Part shown: positions 32,371-33,235 of the stretch, one piece after another
Layout of the letters: the number at the start of each line of letters is the position of its first letter
Position numbering within the stretch: the stretch's first letter is position 1
Assembly: GCA_030608465.1 (NCBI GenBank)
Contig: JAUWEC010000006.1
Span: 1-33,235 of the forward strand
Origin: Chloroflexota bacterium
GTDB lineage: Bacteria > Chloroflexota > Anaerolineae > Anaerolineales > UBA11858
Reading direction: 5' to 3'
Length of the DNA stretch: 33,235 nucleotides
Made by a program: the position numbers and the translations under genes
The notes under the pieces: model-generated
Told to the model about the DNA's origin: nothing
The model's database searches: none
What the model saw: only the letters and a program-made list of their open reading frames with translations

Positions 32371-33235
32371 ATGCCAAAACCATTGGATTGGATAGAAACT
32401 GAATTGCAGGCTTTAAGGGATACAGGTCTGTACAACCAGATACGGACTCTGGAATCTCCTCAGGGCTCCTGGCTAGTGGTAGATGGGGAAAAAGTGCTGA
32501 ATTTCTGTGCCAACAACTACCTTGGCCTGGCAAATCATCCTCGCCTGATTGAGGCAGCCAAAAAGGCTGCGGACAAGTATGGAGTAGGCCCGGGTGCTGT
32601 ACGCACCATTGCCGGTACCATGGACCTGCATCTGGAACTTGAAAAACGCCTAGCGGCGTTTAAAAAAGTGGAGAAAGCGATCACCTTTCAGTCTGGGTTC
32701 AGTGCCAACCTGGCAACCATCCCTGCTCTGGTTGGGAAAGAAGATGTGATATTTTCTGACCGGTTGAATCATGCCAGCATTATCGACGGCTGCCGGTTGG
32801 CTAAATCCAAAATAATTCCCTATGACCACTGTTCCCCAGCTTCGCTAAAACGGTCCCTGGATGAATTCCGGGCGGATTTCCGACGGGCGCTGGTGGTGAC
32901 TGATGGTGTCTTCTCCATGGACGGTGATGTTGCTCCCCTGGATGAGATCTATGAGGTCACCCGCGATTTTGATGTAATCTTGATGGTGGATGATGCCCAC
33001 GGAGAAGGTGTGCTGGGTGAAGGGGGCAGGGGTATTGTGGATCATTTTAAGCTGCACGGAAAGGTGGATGTGGAAGTCGGTACACTCTCCAAAGCGTTTG
33101 GCGTGGTGGGCGGTGTGGTAGCCGGACATCCCCTGGTTGTGGAATGGCTTTACCAGCGCGGCCGGCCGTTCCTGTTCTCTTCTGCGATGACGATACCTGA
33201 TGTCGCTGCTTGTATTGAAGCGGTGAAAATACTAG
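32371..33235 (+). CDS. kbl: Glycine C-acetyltransferase (2-amino-3-ketobutyrate CoA ligase), truncated by window edge
   Basis: The first 288 of about 395 residues are present. It is a PLP enzyme of the alpha-oxoamine synthase family that, with threonine dehydrogenase, turns threonine into glycine and acetyl-CoA. Motifs are [14 protein letters not shown] (~44-57), [30 protein letters not shown] (~208-222) and the PLP lysine Lys241 in [14 protein letters not shown] is favoured over BioF because of the TIAGT stretch and the N-terminal [14 protein letters not shown]; this is not certain for such close paralogues. GAGG lies 7 nt before the ATG. No tdh gene is visible, but it may lie beyond the edge. 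Confidence 0.9.
   Translation, partial: MPKPLDWIETELQALRDTGLYNQIRTLESPQGSWLVVDGEKVLNFCANNYLGLANHPRLIEAAKKAADKYGVGPGAVRTIAGTMDLHLELEKRLAAFKKVEKAITFQSGFSANLATIPALVGKEDVIFSDRLNHASIIDGCRLAKSKIIPYDHCSPASLKRSLDEFRADFRRALVVTDGVFSMDGDVAPLDEIYEVTRDFDVILMVDDAHGEGVLGEGGRGIVDHFKLHGKVDVEVGTLSKAFGVVGGVVAGHPLVVEWLYQRGRPFLFSSAMTIPDVAACIEAVKIL

Overview
This window looks like chromosomal DNA of a Chloroflexota bacterium, most likely of the Anaerolineae type. This is inferred from gene content and not tested by phylogeny. The pointers are a small DUF951 protein coupled to rsmI, a bifunctional phosphoglucose/phosphomannose isomerase, several lipoproteins and membrane-anchored proteins with Thr/Pro-rich linkers, and no outer-membrane or LPS genes. 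No rRNA, tRNA, CRISPR array, insertion sequence or phage gene was seen.

Layout. (1) 1-6104 is a membrane glycosylation locus. A truncated GT39-like integral membrane protein (minus) is divergent from a plus-strand set: a GtrB/DPM1-type GT2 transferase, a GT4 transferase, an AglD2/LPG-synthase-TM flippase-like protein and a 636-aa polytopic protein. The first ~4 kb is visibly AT-richer than the rest. (2) 6206-12672 (minus) holds an SLC13/DASS permease with TrkA-C domains, a 1081-aa multi-domain beta-helix lipoprotein, and a membrane protein with a PH-like domain. Between the last two lie a near-consensus sigma-70 promoter, a perfect palindrome and a helically phased row of DnaA-box-like TTATCC repeats. 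(3) 13019-17396 is a complete polar amino-acid ABC transporter (aapJQMP type) with a strong promoter, an internal terminator after the binding protein and a terminal terminator. (4) 17495-24581 is a mixed stretch: TauE/SafE exporter, YwiC-like protein, AAC(3)-type acetyltransferase, MscS channel, HAD phosphatase, a Thr/Pro-rich anchored protein and an orphan solute-binding lipoprotein. (5) 24778-33235 is largely housekeeping: rplS, murI, a CAP-LysM surface protein, PGI/PMI isomerase, a DUF951-rsmI pair, then a plus-strand run of M50 protease, HD-domain protein, TyrA-like dehydrogenase, GIY-YIG protein and a truncated kbl.

How genes work together. The aap genes form one ABC importer; the hairpin behind the binding-protein gene probably sets its excess over the permeases. 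The GT2, GT4, GT39-like and flippase-like proteins fit a polyprenyl-phosphate-sugar or glycolipid pathway ending outside the membrane. DUF951 and rsmI overlap by ATGA and are probably co-translated. The M50-HD pair overlaps by 1 nt and the TyrA-like/GIY-YIG pair by 4 nt.

The most unusual signals are the phased DnaA-box-like array at 11700-11783, three genes whose -10 elements sit 6-8 nt before the ATG (likely leaderless mRNAs: murI, DUF951, PH-domain protein), and a TyrA-like dehydrogenase lacking both catalytic histidine motifs.
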